Shown here: one piece after another, positions 1 to 14,326 of the stretch
How the letters are laid out: every line of letters starts with the position of its first letter
Position numbering within the stretch: the stretch's first letter is position 1
Notes under the pieces: generated by a model
What the model saw: the letters and a program-made list of their open reading frames with translations, nothing else
Told to the model about the DNA's origin: nothing
The model's database searches: none
Source: Dromaius novaehollandiae
Taxonomy: Eukaryota > Chordata > Aves > Casuariiformes > Dromaiidae
Direction: 5' to 3'
Assembly: GCF_036370855.1 (NCBI RefSeq)
Contig: NC_088112.1
Location: 13,880,469 to 13,944,468, forward strand
Length of the DNA stretch: 64,000 nucleotides
Translations under genes and position numbers: made by a program

Positions 1-1640
1 TCAGCCTTGCAATGTGTCATTACCTTCACTTTCAAACTCCTTTTCTCCATGTGATTTAAACTTTTTGTTAATACATCATTCTCAAAAAATCCTTTTGACG
101 TTTCCATACCATTTTCAACTTTAATAATCATTTTAAAGGATTCTTATCTACCACTCCCCAAATGGAGTTGCTACAGGGATTTTCCTAAGGGATTTTTGTT
201 TTCTAATATGCAGCATGCACAACAATTTAGGAGATTAGCTCCTAGGCTGGAGTATACACAGGAGCATATTCCTCAAAATGCTCAGAAATGCTTGCTGTGA
301 ACATGAGACACTGGAATGGAGCCATTAGGCATCAATTTGTCTTGCAGTCACTTCTTTTATTTCACTCTGCAGCATCGCAGGACATAGTGCTCATCAGGAT
401 GAGAGGGAGTAAGCATTTGCTTTAAAACTTCCCCACTACTTTTTCTTCCTTCTTGACCTCCAGGAGTTTACCATAGTCTAAACCCAAAGAATACCACCAC
501 AACACAAATGCCTCAGTACAAAGAAAAGACAATGCTGTTTGGGCTCTGAATTATAATGATGTGGTCTTAGTTAAATTACTTGACCACTCTGCACTTACTA
601 ATGTTAGGATTGAGCACCACCACGTGTTTTCATAGCCAGGAAAAAGGACGTATTTATCTGTGGCACACAAATGTTGTTAAGATCAGAGTGTTTCTGAACT
701 AGCACAGAGAAGTCCTAGTCATGGCTCAGGCTTCAAGATACTATAATACCAGTATCATACATGAAATGAAGTATCAGTAACAATACTTACACTTTCTCAT
801 ATTCCTCCTCAAAAAGAAAAAAAATAAAACCAAGACTCCTACTGCCTCCTCTCCAAAAGACAGCTTTTTAAAAGCCAATCAAGCATTCATAAGAATGTAT
901 TAGACTACAAGACTAGAGAAGCTACCACACTATATACCACTTTCCTAGCCTGAATTTTTAAATACGCCTGGAGGGCGCATAGTTTTATGACAGGGTGTGA
1001 CTTAGTTGCTACTTGCTGCTCTGGAAGCGTTCCAGCACTACCTGTAACGACGCGCCATAAAAGCACAAAGAAAACCCTTCGAGACTGAGATACCTACCGC
1101 CTTGTTTTACACGTGTTTGCACGCAGGCAGCAGCAGTCACTGCAGTAGTCACCCTTTTGTTTTGCTCTTTTGGAAACCAAATCACTTTTATGCTAAAAAC
1201 TGAATATAGAACAGAACTCAAAATACATATCCAGGCAGGAAACCCATTAAATTCACTTCCAGTCAGGAAAGAAACGGACTGCGGTAAATCAGCTTCCAGC
1301 CAGTTTTTATTTATACTGCACTTATTTGCTAAGATTTGATATACTTGATAGGAATGGCTCCTAAATTCATAGATGCCTTTCTGAAGAAGAAACAAAGCTT
1401 TATTTGTTTCCTGGGTGCTCACCTCTCCTCTTTTGTTCCCTTCCCTACTTATCTCAAAAAAAAAAAAAAAAAAAAAAAAAGGAGGAGAAACAACATCTAA
1501 TCTCGCTACGGAGCAAGACCTGCCAGGTGAGCCAGGACTGCAACTTTCAGTCTCTCCCTCGCATTCAGCAGCACCTCTGCCGCCGCCAAGGGGAACTGCA
1601 GGCCGCAAAAACGCCCTCGAGTTCACGTTATTCTCTTCCA
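1..1640. other. Intergenic DNA upstream of UBLCP1
   Basis: I see no convincing exon on either strand. The stretch is AT-rich unique-looking sequence and contains a pure A run at 1456-1480, either a simple repeat or the tail of an old retroposon. In mammals RNF145 lies beyond UBLCP1 in the divergent direction; none of it is recognisable here. Confidence 0.5.
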
Positions 1641-2300
1641 ACTGTTCCTGTGTAGCGGCATAACAAAACGCCACCTTGGCGCAAAATGCATTCCTCTCCC
1701 CCGGAGCACGCCTGCTGCCGGCGCAACACCACGGGGGCCCGGCGGAACCGCTTACTCAACAGACCCGGAGCGATAACGCGCCCGTAAAGAACCGGTCTAC
1801 GAGAGAGGCGGCGGCCGGGAGCCCCCGGCGCGGAGCAGGCCCGGCCCGGCCGCCGCGTTGCCCGGGAGAGCGGCGCAGCAAGGCGCACATCCGCCCCCAC
1901 CCCCGCGGCTACCCCTGCCGCTTCCGGCCGGCGCTGGTTCCGCTTCCGGTGCGGCGGATCCCGGGAAGGCGCCGGTTCCGTTGCCAGGGTGAGGGACCGC
2001 GCCGGGCCGCCGCGGCCGGGCCCGGGGCTGGGGGGGCAGCGGGGGTGGCGGCGTGGCCGCGATCGCCGGGGCAGCCCGGTGCGTCTGGGCCTGGGGCGGC
2101 CCCGGGCCCCGTCCGCGCTCACCGTAGCGCCTGCGGGGGCTGGCGGCTCCCGGGACAGCGGCGCGGGCGGAGGGGGAGGGCCGGCCCGGTCTCTGCCTGT
2201 TGCTGCTGCCCCGGGAGGCGCCGCCGATGCTGGTTTGCTCGCAGCAGCCTTTGATCTGAACCCGATTTCTCCCTCACCGCTGAAGCGCAGCGGAAAGCCC
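1640..2300 (+). promoter_or_regulatory. UBLCP1: CpG-island promoter and non-coding exon 1 of UBLCP1
   Basis: GC content and CpG density rise sharply here against AT-rich flanks. Two CTTCCGG motifs (1921-1927 and 1943-1949) look like ETS-factor sites of housekeeping promoters; no TATA box is visible. A good donor (GTGAGG from 1989) probably ends exon 1 at 1988. The partner acceptor is at 4470-4471, so the first intron is about 2.5 kb and the start codon lies in exon 2. Open frames of 130-190 codons on both strands here come from the GC-rich composition and are not taken as genes. The exact transcription start cannot be read from sequence alone. Confidence 0.75.
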
Positions 2301-4511
2301 CCTCTGCGCAGTTTTTCCTGTTTTTTAAAGAAAATAATTACACTGTCGCGCAGTAAAATAGCCGGGAGCTTCAGGACATGGATCTGTCTTTAATCTTCCG
2401 AGAAAAGTGGTGTAACACAGCGATGTAGCTACAGCAACGCAGTTTGGACAAAATTCTCCGTCTCAGTGATTTTCCAGCCTGTCACTGCAGACCCTTGGTG
2501 GGCCAGGGGGCTTTCAAGGGCTCTGGAAATGCAACTAAGTAGAGCAAAGCTCATGTCCCTGAGTTTCAGTTCCAGCTGCTGACCAGCCTGGGTGGTAGAA
2601 ACATTGAAAATCCCTGCTACTTTCTCTTTGGTCCTAATCTGTTTTACTTTAGATAGTGATTGTGGTATCTATGCTCAGTCCCTGTAGTGTTTTGGGATTG
2701 AATAACATCATTTATTTCTATCTGGTGTTTCTGATAATTTTCATCTTGACAGGAATGTAACTCAGTAAGAATAGATGATAGCGCGAATGTTTTAAGAACA
2801 GACAGTGGCTCAAATGCTTAAGTTAGGATTGATGATCTTTGTAGTTTAGCACTGGACAGAGAACTGAGAAATTTTCTTACAATTCTTGCCTCATCCATTT
2901 TCTTGCTGAATGACTTTGGGAAGGTCGGTGCATGGGTACAGGTGAGAAAGGAGACAACAAACTCTTCTTTTTGTAAATTTAGTCTAAGCTTTATGGACAG
3001 AGATCATTTGTGATGATAACCTTGTGCATCTCCATTGCTTGCCACTATACAGCCTTAAACTCTGTTGGATCTCTTAGCACATCTGTGATATGGACAATAA
3101 CCTTTTCTCATGGTCCTTTTCACAGGATATCTAGTTCTGGTTACTTGAAAAAAAATTAGGCTTTTTCTTGTTCAGGACTATCAGTTTTCAGCTTGTGATC
3201 AGGGCTCTCAGAGGGAATAATGAGGACCTGTGGCTTTTGGTGTCTTCAGCAAGCAGATTGTGTATGTCTAGTCCTCTATTTCTCATCTCTCTCTTTCATG
3301 GTAGGTATGCCTGAGTAATTACTTGATCATTCCTAACACAGTATAAATGAGAAGTATTTCGGCTGAGAGCAGGTAATCTCTGAGAATATGATGCTGGAGA
3401 GGGAGCAGAATCAGATTTTCTGATTCTGACATTTCTCAGGCTCTTAATTCAAAATTGCTATACTTGTATTTCTTGGTATAATGCATCTTTGGGAAGTGGA
3501 TCATTTTTGCATAGATCTGCTTTCTGTTTTTTTCAAACAACTTTTTTTGAAGACAGTCTCACCATTAGTGGTGCGGAGGCCTTCTCTGCGTTTCCTGATA
3601 ATCTGGAAGAGCCTTTTCTTACCTCTCTACCCCCTTGATTCTCTGCTTCCAAACTTTAATGGAAAAACATGTTCTTTTTTTGCCTTCCATGTACAGTTAA
3701 AAATGCTGTTTCTCTGCTGTTTGATGCAAGACTAAACTGTAAATACAGTTCATATAAATGATGCTGTGTAAATTGAAGATCATGTAATTACAGTTGTTTT
3801 ATCAGCACTGCAACAAATGTGCAGTTCTTACTGTGTAATTGCATTGTGTAGGTGTGTATTTTGGCTGTGTTCTCAAACTCCTACTTTGGTATCAGTGTGG
3901 TGAGACGTGGCCTGGGGTGTGTATTACTGCGGGTATTGCACAGATCTTAGTGACAGTGAGTAGAGAAAACTAATGCTTAAATTGAACTGTTGGTTCAGAA
4001 ATGTTTTTATTTTCTGTATGTTGGCAGTATTTTATATTTGCTGTTTTGTAACTACATATGTCAAGTTATCATTGATTGGTTCAGTTGCCCGATGATTGCA
4101 GAGGACTTTTCTGAGGTTTGAAATGACTTTTATGGTACTGCAGTACTCTGCTTGGGTGCTGATTGTGCAGTGAACAGGCTGTACCTGCCCAGAACACACC
4201 GCAAATGAGCATATGCTGGAGCAAGTGGTGAATGTGACATTGCTGAATACAGTGAAACAGAACTTGGAGCCCTAGTTTTAACGCTCTTCTTTCTCCCATA
4301 GTTTCAATACTTTGTCAACATGTTTAGCATCTGTTCATGCAGAATGAACAACCATGTGATGTTCAGTTCAATAACATTTTTAAAATACTTCAAGTAGTAT
4401 AGTTTGTCTTCCAAGAGGAGCAATTAATTCTTTTTTCTTCCTTTCGTGATCGCTTTCTATTCCTCCTCCAGCAGATTTTTCAGAAAATAATACGGAACAT
4501 ATGATTCAAGG

Positions 4512-7500
4512 ATGTCTCTCTCTCTTATAATAAAATGGGGTGGACAGGAGTATACGATAACCTCACTGTCAGAAGAGGACACAGTGTTGGATCTGAAGCA
4601 GTCTCTTAAAGGCCTTACTGGAGTGCTACCAGAACGTCAAAAGCTACTTGGACTTAAGATGAAGGGTAACTATTCAGGTTTATTGTTTGTTGTGGATGTG
4701 TCTGAGGCATTTAAGGAAGATCATCCTCTAACCCTAGTCAGGATGTGTGTACCAATAGGGCATCTACCTCCCAGACCTCGCGTTTGGATGAACATAGAAA
4801 TTTTGCACATCACTGGATGTTGCTTATTGTTGTTACATCCATATGGTCATGTTTTTAATGGCCAGTGTGGAAGTGCTGCAAACGTACGTTAAAAAAAAAT
4901 TAAATTGTTGCTAGTGGAACGAGCGCTGTATCTGTATATGGAGGAGGAGGGTAATAGAGCTTGTGAATTCTGGTGTTTAATGGGCAGCTGATTTCAAGTA
5001 AGCACAAAATGTATTATATTGACAATTTTCTAAAATATCTCTACTCTAATAAATAAAAATCTCTGCTTGCATTATAGGCAAACCTGCAGATGATGATGTT
5101 AAGCTTGGAGCTCTCAAGTTAAAACCGAATACTAAAATCATGATGATGGGCACTCGTGAAGAGAGTTTGGTAAATATTTTACTATTTAACTTAAAAAATA
5201 GAAAGAAAAAGCTTATACTTCTCCTCACTGTGATTTTAAGTTGAGAATATTCCAGTAATCATTGTAAAAATAATAGCACAGTAGATTTCTATTGGTGTTG
5301 TTTTTTATATAAAGTAAGCTGTTCTGCATAATTTGTATACATTAAACTCCTATATTGTTCTGGGCTTAAAGTATAAGCCTGTTACTGTAATATTCATGCT
5401 AACTTCTTGAATCTCAACATTCCTCAGCATCTCTTGCTAGTTACTCCAGTATGAAGTGAAAATCACTTAGGATAAGTAATACCATTGTTTTTATGAAACA
5501 TGCAGTAACAGAATCTTGATATCTAGTGTCATTTTGCTTTAATGATCTTAGTTATCTTTTACTATCATTTCTCTAGGAAGACGTTCTTGGGCCACCCCCT
5601 GACAATGATGATGTTGTTAATGATTTTGATATTGAAGAAGAAGTTGTTGAAGTAGAAAATAGGTTAGCAGTTTTATCTATTAAAATAGTCCTGTTACTGA
5701 ATATACAGCAAGCATTTTAATTAACTATAACTTTTTACTATGTTGTATTAGGGAAGAAAATCTACTAAAAATTTCACGCAGAGTTAAAGAATACAAAGTG
5801 GAAATTCTGAATCCTCCCAGGGAAGGAAAAAAGTTGCTGGTACTAGATGTTGATTATACGCTGTTTGGTGAGATTTTTTGCAATTTTCTGGTTTTGTTTG
5901 TTTTTGTAAGAAGTCAATCTATTTCACAGTTAATGTTTCTTGATTTTTCTTTCCAAGTCTACTTCAGTAACTTTGGCATGTGTGGTACTGCTCAATGTCT
6001 ACTTTGTAATATTTTGGGATCTTCTGCTGATATTTTAAAAAGAATTGTGCGTTGCAAATGTTGCATACCATTGATTTTAAAGCAGCAGTTCTTTACTTTC
6101 TACACAAAAATGCAAAAAGAAATAATTTAGCAGTTTATCCAAATAACCTTTTTTTTTTTTAAACCAACTTGTGTCTTGGGCATCAGGGCAGCAGCAATGA
6201 GTTTATTGTTGTAAAGTAATGATCTCCATCCATACGTGATTGATTCCTGTTTTGGAAAGTGGGAGAGTAGCTTCAAATTATATTTTCAGAGAGTTACTAG
6301 ACATGCATGAAAGCACGTTTCACCTGAAAATTCTGTCAGACTGGTTTTCTTGGAAGCCAGAATTTTCCTTCTGACTTCATTCTCCTAGGATGTAGGTGTG
6401 TCATGACAGCTTGATTATAAACAGTAACTAAGAGTTTGTGTCCTTCTCTTTCCTTAATTCTCTTTTTTGATGAGATTTGTTTGCAATCTGAGATCAAAAT
6501 TCCACCTGTTAGTGACTGAGTTAAACACTTTTAGAGGTCTCCTTCTAATGGAGTTTCACTGACAGCAGTTTTCTAATTGGAACAGGCAGTGTTTGAGTGT
6601 CTGAAATAAGCTTGATACATGTTCACAAGATGAACTGGACTAGGTTTGCATCTGTTTTATGCCTGGGCTGTTACAGATTTGCTAAGGTGCATAGATGAAC
6701 TATTTGGCCTGGCTGCTCAAAGATATTTAGACACGCAGCTCTCCCTGATTTAATTATTAGTTAAGCCCCCAAATACCTATATGGATCAACAAGTTAATGT
6801 TCCCTCTGCTGCTTCTCTCCACTTTTTAAAATGGGAATGCTAGCTTGCTATGCATTGAGCAGGCAGGAGGGTGAATTTGTTCATTGCTTCAGAGTGCTCC
6901 AGTGCTACCCTGGTAAAACTCTCTAGGTCTCTGGTGAGAAAGTCAGACTGAACATCCTAAACTTAGTGATGAATTTCTCATCTTCCTTGCAGACCATAGA
7001 TCATGTGCTGAAACTGGTGTAGAGCTAATGAGGCCATATCTTCATGAGTTCCTGACATCTGCCTATGAGGATTATGATATTGTAATTTGGTGTAAGTATT
7101 ATACACAACACCTAACTAAGACTTTATTGTAAGTTGTCATTCAGAATGGAGACACCAGGCTAGAAGTACTTATATTGCTTTTTAGTGCAAATCACAAGAT
7201 CTGAAAAAATGCCTTAATGTTTGTCTGTAACAGATTCTGCAGGAATGTTCACACACAGCTATTAGAGCTGCTTTAGAAAAACAGTAGTCCTTACGCGGGG
7301 AAAAAACCCCCCACGTATTGTTCACCTGAATGGATCTAATAACAGTATAAAATTCAACATCACTTTACTGAGTGTTAGTTTGTACAAATAAACAAGTGCT
7401 TGCAGTAATGAAATTGTATAATCAATATTCAAACATTTCTTGATAGATATCTTTACAAATAATCGCTGTCTAGACAATAAGTAGTGAACTTCCATAGCAA

Positions 7501-10500
7501 AGGGAAACTGGAAATGAACAGAACTCTCCTGTCTACAGGAATGGTAGATCGTTTGCTTTAACAGGCTGTTTCGCTTCCTGTCCAACAGCTGGAGAGCAGA
7601 CTTTACCCAAGACAGGTTTTAAACCATGTTAAAATTGTATCACAAAATTTAATTTTTATAATCTTGAACAATGATTCCACAAATTCTTAGATCAAGGGGC
7701 AGTGTTGACATTTTGTCCCTTGGGGGCCTTAGGCATTCTTACCATTGCTTCCAGTTAAAAATCCTGTAAAGTCAATATAGTTCCACAGACCAGATGTAGC
7801 ACACTTCTATCACTCTGCAGGCTACAGTTCACTAACAGCTGATCTGGAAAACAGTTTTGAACATATGCAGTGCTTAGTGTATGTATTTATTTGAAAAGTA
7901 AGCTTTTCCAAATAAAAATAAACTTCCACAAAGGCAGGATAGCTTAAAGGCAATGACCTGAAGCTGTGATGAGGATGGATCTTTCTGAAATAAAAGTTTG
8001 TATACAAATTTGATAGGTTAAGTGAACAGGTTTTTGGCCTTTTTTTTAAAAAAAACCCTTTGTTTTCTCCCTTTTGTTTCAGCTGCTACTAATATGAAAT
8101 GGATTGAAGCTAAAATGAAAGTAAGTTGTTCTGAAAATGCTAATTTATTTCTAGTCTGGCTAGCTGTTCATATAATTGCTGCTATGTTCAGCATTGTAGA
8201 GAGGATTAGCAACTGGGGAGCTCATGTAAATCAAAATCTGAGTTTTCTAAATGTTTATAGACACATATTTTTGTCACAAAACTAGATTAAATCTAATTTT
8301 AGAATTCCACATAAACTATCACAGCAGTGGGTCCTAAATTTAGCACAACTAAACACTAGGTGGTACTTGCTGAAATAGATTAGTCACTGCAGCCTTCACT
8401 GCTGCTTTTATGTTTTACCTCTAATTATAGTGTTATGTGTAATACCTTTTTTTTTTTAAAAAAAAAAAAGGAGTGGATAAATTTGGCATGCAGGAGTAGG
8501 TTAGCAAGAGGAAGCCTCTTTCATATTTATCTTGTACCTCTTGCAGCTTTGTGTCTCTGTTGCTTCCTCTGCCTTATTAAAACATCCGTAAGATGTCTCC
8601 TGGTTCCTTCCGCACCTAAATGAGGCAACTGGCCAGTTTTGCACAGCTGACCTAGTGATAAACATATTTACAGCCAGGCTTAAATGTACAGCTAATGAGC
8701 TTACTAAAAATTGCTGTATGTTTGGTTTGTGAGGGTTTTTTTTATGCCTAGAAATCAAAACAGTTTCCTCTTCTTTCCAGGGAAAACTTTTCTAAATTCA
8801 GATTTTTTAATTTCCACTCTTTGTTACAGATTAACCATTTTTTTCAGTATTTAAACAGAGCAAAGAACAATTTCCAATTTTATTTTGCTCAAAATAATTA
8901 TTTCTTACAATTTTTATAAACAAATAAAAATCCTTCATATTGATCTCTGAAATGGAAACCTTTGATCAGAGCTATGAAATAGAGTTCCATGCAAATAAAA
9001 CACTATTAAGACGTGTAAACATAACTTCTAGAGCAGTAGCACAACTCTGTATGTTATGTCTGTCATTGAGTCAAGTCTGCTACATCTAGAAAAAAAATAC
9101 AACTAGATTCTGTAGTACAAAACCATGATTTCAATCTAGAATGAGCATGTTACTAAAATATTCTTGAAAGAGCTTGTGGCTGTTGCTTGTGTGGTTAGTT
9201 CTCTGGCTGTAAACAAAAGCCCTGGAGCAGATAAAGGTGAGTGTGAGTGTGATGAAATAAGTCTACAAAGGTAATCATTAACCTTCCTTTGGCTTTGTTT
9301 CAGTCCGTAATATATATATGCAAGCATCAGCCTTTGCATGTGGGATTTATCATATTGCAAGCCAAATCCTTTGTTTTGCAACAAAGAATCATTTGCGGAT
9401 TCTCTGTACCATACTTTGTAGCCCTAGGATTTTACCTAGTAGAAAGCAATTGTTCCAAACTTTGCTCTTTCTCCCACATTGATCACCTTTCCACATTTCT
9501 AGGTCATCTTCCCACATTTTGGGTCACCTTCCCAAGCCCTTTCTTATACTACTGAATCACAGCCTTTCCGTACCTGGTCCTGTATCTTGATCACTTGAGA
9601 TTCCTACCAGTAGATTACAACTGCTACTTCTCCTTAAACTGACCACACAGGAGTGCTTACCTCTGCGGGTTTCGCTTTTTGTCTGGGAACAGTTATTCCA
9701 GCAATACTTGGCATTCCAGTTTTTGTTTAAATCTACAAAAGCAGAAACAGCATGGAAAAGAGGCAATATCAGATAACCAAGTTTAATCTCTAATTTACCA
9801 TCTACTTATGCCCAGAATTCAGATGGTCTAGAACAGGTAATTTTTTCAGGATAACAGGACACTGGCCCAGGTAGCTGGCACTTTTCATTTGCATATAAAA
9901 GCAAATCATTCAAGTGTGGCTGGATATCTGCAAGAAAGCTGTTGCAGTGGATATTTTCTCTGTTATATAGTTTTGAATACTATTGCTGTTGCATGCACCA
10001 GAATTGTCAGCAATATAAAATGTGTTATAAATTGTCAACAGATTTTACTGTTACTCTTCAGCTTTAGAAAGGATTCGAAATGGAAATGATTTCTTCTCAT
10101 CTAGTTTTCTACTTTTTTCATCTCTTTTTTCATCTACTTTTCTAAAAGTAGTGGTTTTCCCTTGCAGTCTTTATTTTAGGAGTGATCAAATCTTTAAAAT
10201 GCAGACTGACAGTCTCCTGATTTCTGACTGTCATTGGCTATCTTCGAGATGTTCAGGAGAAAAGGCGAACAACAAACTTTTATTGTACATTTGATCAGGC
10301 TGTGATTTACTGCATGTTACTGACATGAACAAATAGCAGAACACACACACCTGCTATCCTTGCTATAAAGCAAAGTTCTGAGACCTGTAGAACTTGTGAA
10401 AGGTTGTGCATGAAGGTATGGCCAAGAGCTGTCTGTATTTTGCCTCTTCTGCAAAGTTGCTTTGATTTTATGCTGACATCAGTTGTTGAATTTCTAACAG

Positions 10501-13500
10501 AAGACACTGCAAAAGTAAATTCCTATCTGCTTTTTTCCTCTTGTTAGAATGGTGTACTTTTATGATTCTCCTTGGATAAAACAACAGATACCTACTTTTA
10601 ACATGTCTCCATTCATCCTCAGCAGCTTACCCTTTGACAAACAACGTCTTACAACCTTGTTCCAATTGTACAGCAGTAAAACTGTCATAATCTGAAGCTT
10701 TAATGATTAGTCTTTGTGATGCAGGAGCTAGGAGTGAGTACCAATGCAAACTACAAGATAACCTTCATGTTGGACAGTGCTGCCATGATAACAGTGCACA
10801 CTCCTAGAAGAGGACTAATAGATGTAAGTACTGTTGTTTTTTCTGGTCTTTTTCTGCTTTCAACAGCCATGTTATCAAACCGTCTTGAAATAATTAAAGT
10901 TGTGCCGCAGTTTCACGTAAGAAAACTGTAAGAATCTCTGAAGCATAGATTTTTTTTCTTCTACTGAAATCCTCTATTAATGTTTAATGTTTTAATTTCA
11001 GTAGCTCATTTGAACAACACTGCTTTCAGATCAAATAATAGATAAGACTGTTGCAAGAAAATGTAGTGCTAGCAGACTTTCTTTAGGTTGGGAGTATTTA
11101 GCATACTATACCATTAAATCTCTCTTCCCTTATTAAAGCCCAACTGCCTGCTAATTTTTCAGCCAAAGAATTCAAGGGTCCATTTAAGCTTCCGTTCAAG
11201 TTCCTATAGAGTTCCTATTTCATCTCCTGCATATGATCTGTAAGTCTGATTTACCTCAGGTACCTTGTATGCATCATTTTTGCAGGTGAAGCCTCTTGGT
11301 GTTATCTGGGGAAAATTTTCAGAATATTACAGCAAAAAAAATACTATTATGTTTGATGATATTGGCCGAAATTTCCTAATGAATCCACAAAATGGACTCA
11401 AGGTAATTTTAATTACATTTTCATTTATTACTGCTTTTCTCATACTTTGAGAAATACCTTCTCATACTTTTTGCTGCATCTTAAAGGCAGCTCTTAATCA
11501 GTGAAGATGCATGTTTTATTTTATTTTTTACTTAAATTGCTATTTGTCTGGGCTAACATTTCCCTAACAGCACTTTTGTAGAAGCAATATATTCTATTCA
11601 CTATTAAATGCACTTTGATTTACTATTAAGTGAGCTTTCAAGAGACTGCTGAAATCAGAAATTATTATTTTTGCCTAAATTTCACTTGCAAAATGTAATC
11701 AGATTGGGCATTACTGACATGTGCCATTAAGATAGGTGATGTACAATCTCAGGAGTGGTTATATTTAGAAAACAAGTCAAATATCAAGCTGCTGTACTTT
11801 ATGCTAGCATGCAGCTGTAATAGCAGGCATTCTGCTCCTGGAAAATAATTAATACCTGGAGCCATTTTGACTGCAGAACAGCAAATATTTCATTTTATAA
11901 AATTATCAACCAGTTCCTGTTCCAAAACTCCTCATCACTGGTTCTCTGAATAAGAAACATGCAACTTAAATTTCTAGTGGTTACAGTGCAGCAATACAGT
12001 ACTAAAAGAACCTCCAAAAAATTCTTAAAAAAAATTGTTTGCAAATGCAACAATACAAGATGTTGTTTGTTTGAAAATATCCATGATTTGAAGAAAACAG
12101 CAATTGGTGAGATCTGACAGGAAGATATTAATCAGAACTGTACACTGTTATGAGCATCAAAGGAATATCAAAAATCTTCCTGGGAGGGGATTGCCCAGAG
12201 AGTTCACTCTAGTTCAGATCTCAAAGATGTCTGTCAAAACATTAACAGAGCTACAGGCAAGAATGTTGAATACCTAAAACAAGGCATAAGTATAATGTAT
12301 TCCAGAGTTAAAGCAGTTGTCAGATAAGCTTTATTTCTGACATCTCTTTTGTCACTGAAGCTATGATTATAATCAAATGTGTTTTTTGGTTTTTTGTTTT
12401 TTTTTTTAAAAAAAGGCATCTGGCTCCAGTGAGGCCACACAACTCATTAAGCAGAGCTGAAAACCCCTCATGTCTCCTATAATACAATCTATGAAATTAG
12501 AAAATGTGACAGACTATTGCAGATCACTTTGTCATTCTGCCTGACTGGGAGGGGAAAGCTTGAAGAACTGCAAGACTAACAGGATAAATTTCTTACTGGT
12601 CGGCGTACAGGGCAAAACCCCTATAGTCCAGATTACATTGATAACAAGACAAATTGGAGGTGGCCGCTAATGGAGAAAGGTTTTCCTTTCTCTTACCTAA
12701 GAGAAGTTATAACTTTGAATAGTACTAAAAATATATTAATTAGGTGCTAAATGTTAGAGAATTGGAAGCATTTTTCTTTAAGCAAATGCTTATACCCCAT
12801 TTATTTATTTTATATAGATAAGGCCTTTTATGAAAGCACATTTAAATCGGGATAAAGACAAGGAGCTTCTAAAGCTCACTCAATACCTCAAAGAAATAGC
12901 AAAATTAGATGACTTTTTGGAGCTGAATCACAAACATTGGGAAAGGTAAGAACAAAGTCAAAATTCTTTCTTCCTTGTATCCCTGGCCCTGCTTTATTGT
13001 GCTTAAGATCGTCTGTAGAAAAACCAGAAACAACTGAGTAGATGAGCATCACTTCCAGTTACAAAGGTCCTTTAGTCTGAGTAGAATTTAAGGCTATGGT
13101 GTTTAGGCTACTTCCCTAAAAAGTTAGGATTCTGACAGTACGGATGCCTTTTCCATGCAATTTCCTCAGCATTTGTTTTCACTAGAGCAATTATGCTTCT
13201 TAAAGGGAAAAGTATTTTTGAAGGAACCTTGTCCCTGGAAATCTTTCTTTTTCCACTCCTAAACTGATGGCCTAACTTTGCAGAGCTCGAGTCCTTTGTT
13301 ACAATGCAGCTTTTCCAGTTGTTACTCCTGAGGTTTGGTGTTACAGTGTGGTTCTTAGGTGCTATCCAAGTTGTGTGGTATTACAATATTCATAGACTCT
13401 GAAATGTAAGTTATTTTGTTACGTATATGTTTTCCAAATGCTTAGGGCAACAGTTAGGGCATCCTAATTCTTACTAGAGAATGGTTAGTTAAAGTGTTTT

Positions 13501-14326
13501 GGCCAAAATTCATCCTCATGATTTTTTGCAGTGCCCAAAGTTTCACTACATGTGGAATAACTGTGTGCAATATGCTACCAGAAAAACATTCATTCAGTGC
13601 TTAAAAGAACAGCCTTGAAAACTTGCTATAATTTTCTTTTTCTTTTATTTTTTCTGATTAGAGGGACAAACACCAAATTTTAGAAGTGGAATGCACTGGA
13701 TGTTTCACAGTATCAGTTAAATTGGTTGGAACTTTTTATAGTATTTACAAAGACTTCAAGGTCACCACATAGCCAAATTGCTCTGGCTGTGGTGGTGGTA
13801 AAACTATGAGATCAGATAACAAGCATTTTTAGAGTAACTCAGATTCTCTAAAGAAACTAGTAGAGGACTGTTCTTGTCATATTTTGCTGAATGGCTGTTC
13901 ATTATAGTCTTAAATTTATTTGAAGGGGTCCCATATTTAACAGGCATTTTTATCTTAAAAGATGTAATAGCTAATTTTCAACTGATGTAATTTTCAACCC
14001 CTTAGAATCAAACGTGTGCATTTGCTCTCCCCTTTTTTTAAAAAAAAGAAGCATAATACAGCTTAATTACAAACATGGCATTGAATGACTGTAAGATAAC
14101 CTATCATGTAATTGAAAGAATGTTGAAATGAAGTAGCAAAATCATAAATACTATTGATCGTAGTCCTGATTTTTTGTCTATTAATAAAGGACTTGCTATT
14201 GAGAAAAGAAAGTAGATTCATAGGTTAGGCTTATAAAAAGTATTATGTATTTGTGCTTACCTCTTTCTTGTTTAAAACTGTATTTTTGTTTCTTTCAGGT
14301 ATCTTTCAAAGAAGCAAGGACAATAA
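4512..14326 (+). CDS. UBLCP1: UBLCP1, ubiquitin-like domain-containing CTD phosphatase 1 (spliced, complete)
   Basis: Nuclear phosphatase of the FCP/SCP (HAD) family that, in the known family, binds the 26S proteasome through its ubiquitin-like domain and dephosphorylates it. Coding exons: 4512-4665, 5078-5169, 5577-5662, 5752-5867, 6993-7091, 8083-8120, 10725-10823, 11286-11402, 12818-12945 and 14299-14326. All have GT-AG borders and matching phases; they sum to 957 nt, 318 aa plus stop, the same length as the mammalian protein. The N-terminal ubiquitin-like domain (residues about 1-80, beginning [14 protein letters not shown]) spans the first two coding exons. The catalytic DxDxT motif, LDVDYTLF, closes the fourth. 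The second acidic motif, [11 protein letters not shown], is in the eighth, and the protein ends YLSKKQGQ. The start is fixed by homology. The acceptor of the start-codon exon is a tandem CAGCAG, so two 5' UTR forms differing by 3 nt are possible. No defect is seen. Confidence 0.97.

Noticed and set aside
1009-2393. Long open frames on both strands across the CpG island
   Set aside because: GC-rich, Pro/Arg/Gly-rich composition typical of CpG islands, overlapping on opposite strands, with no domain. UBLCP1 needs only a non-coding exon here.
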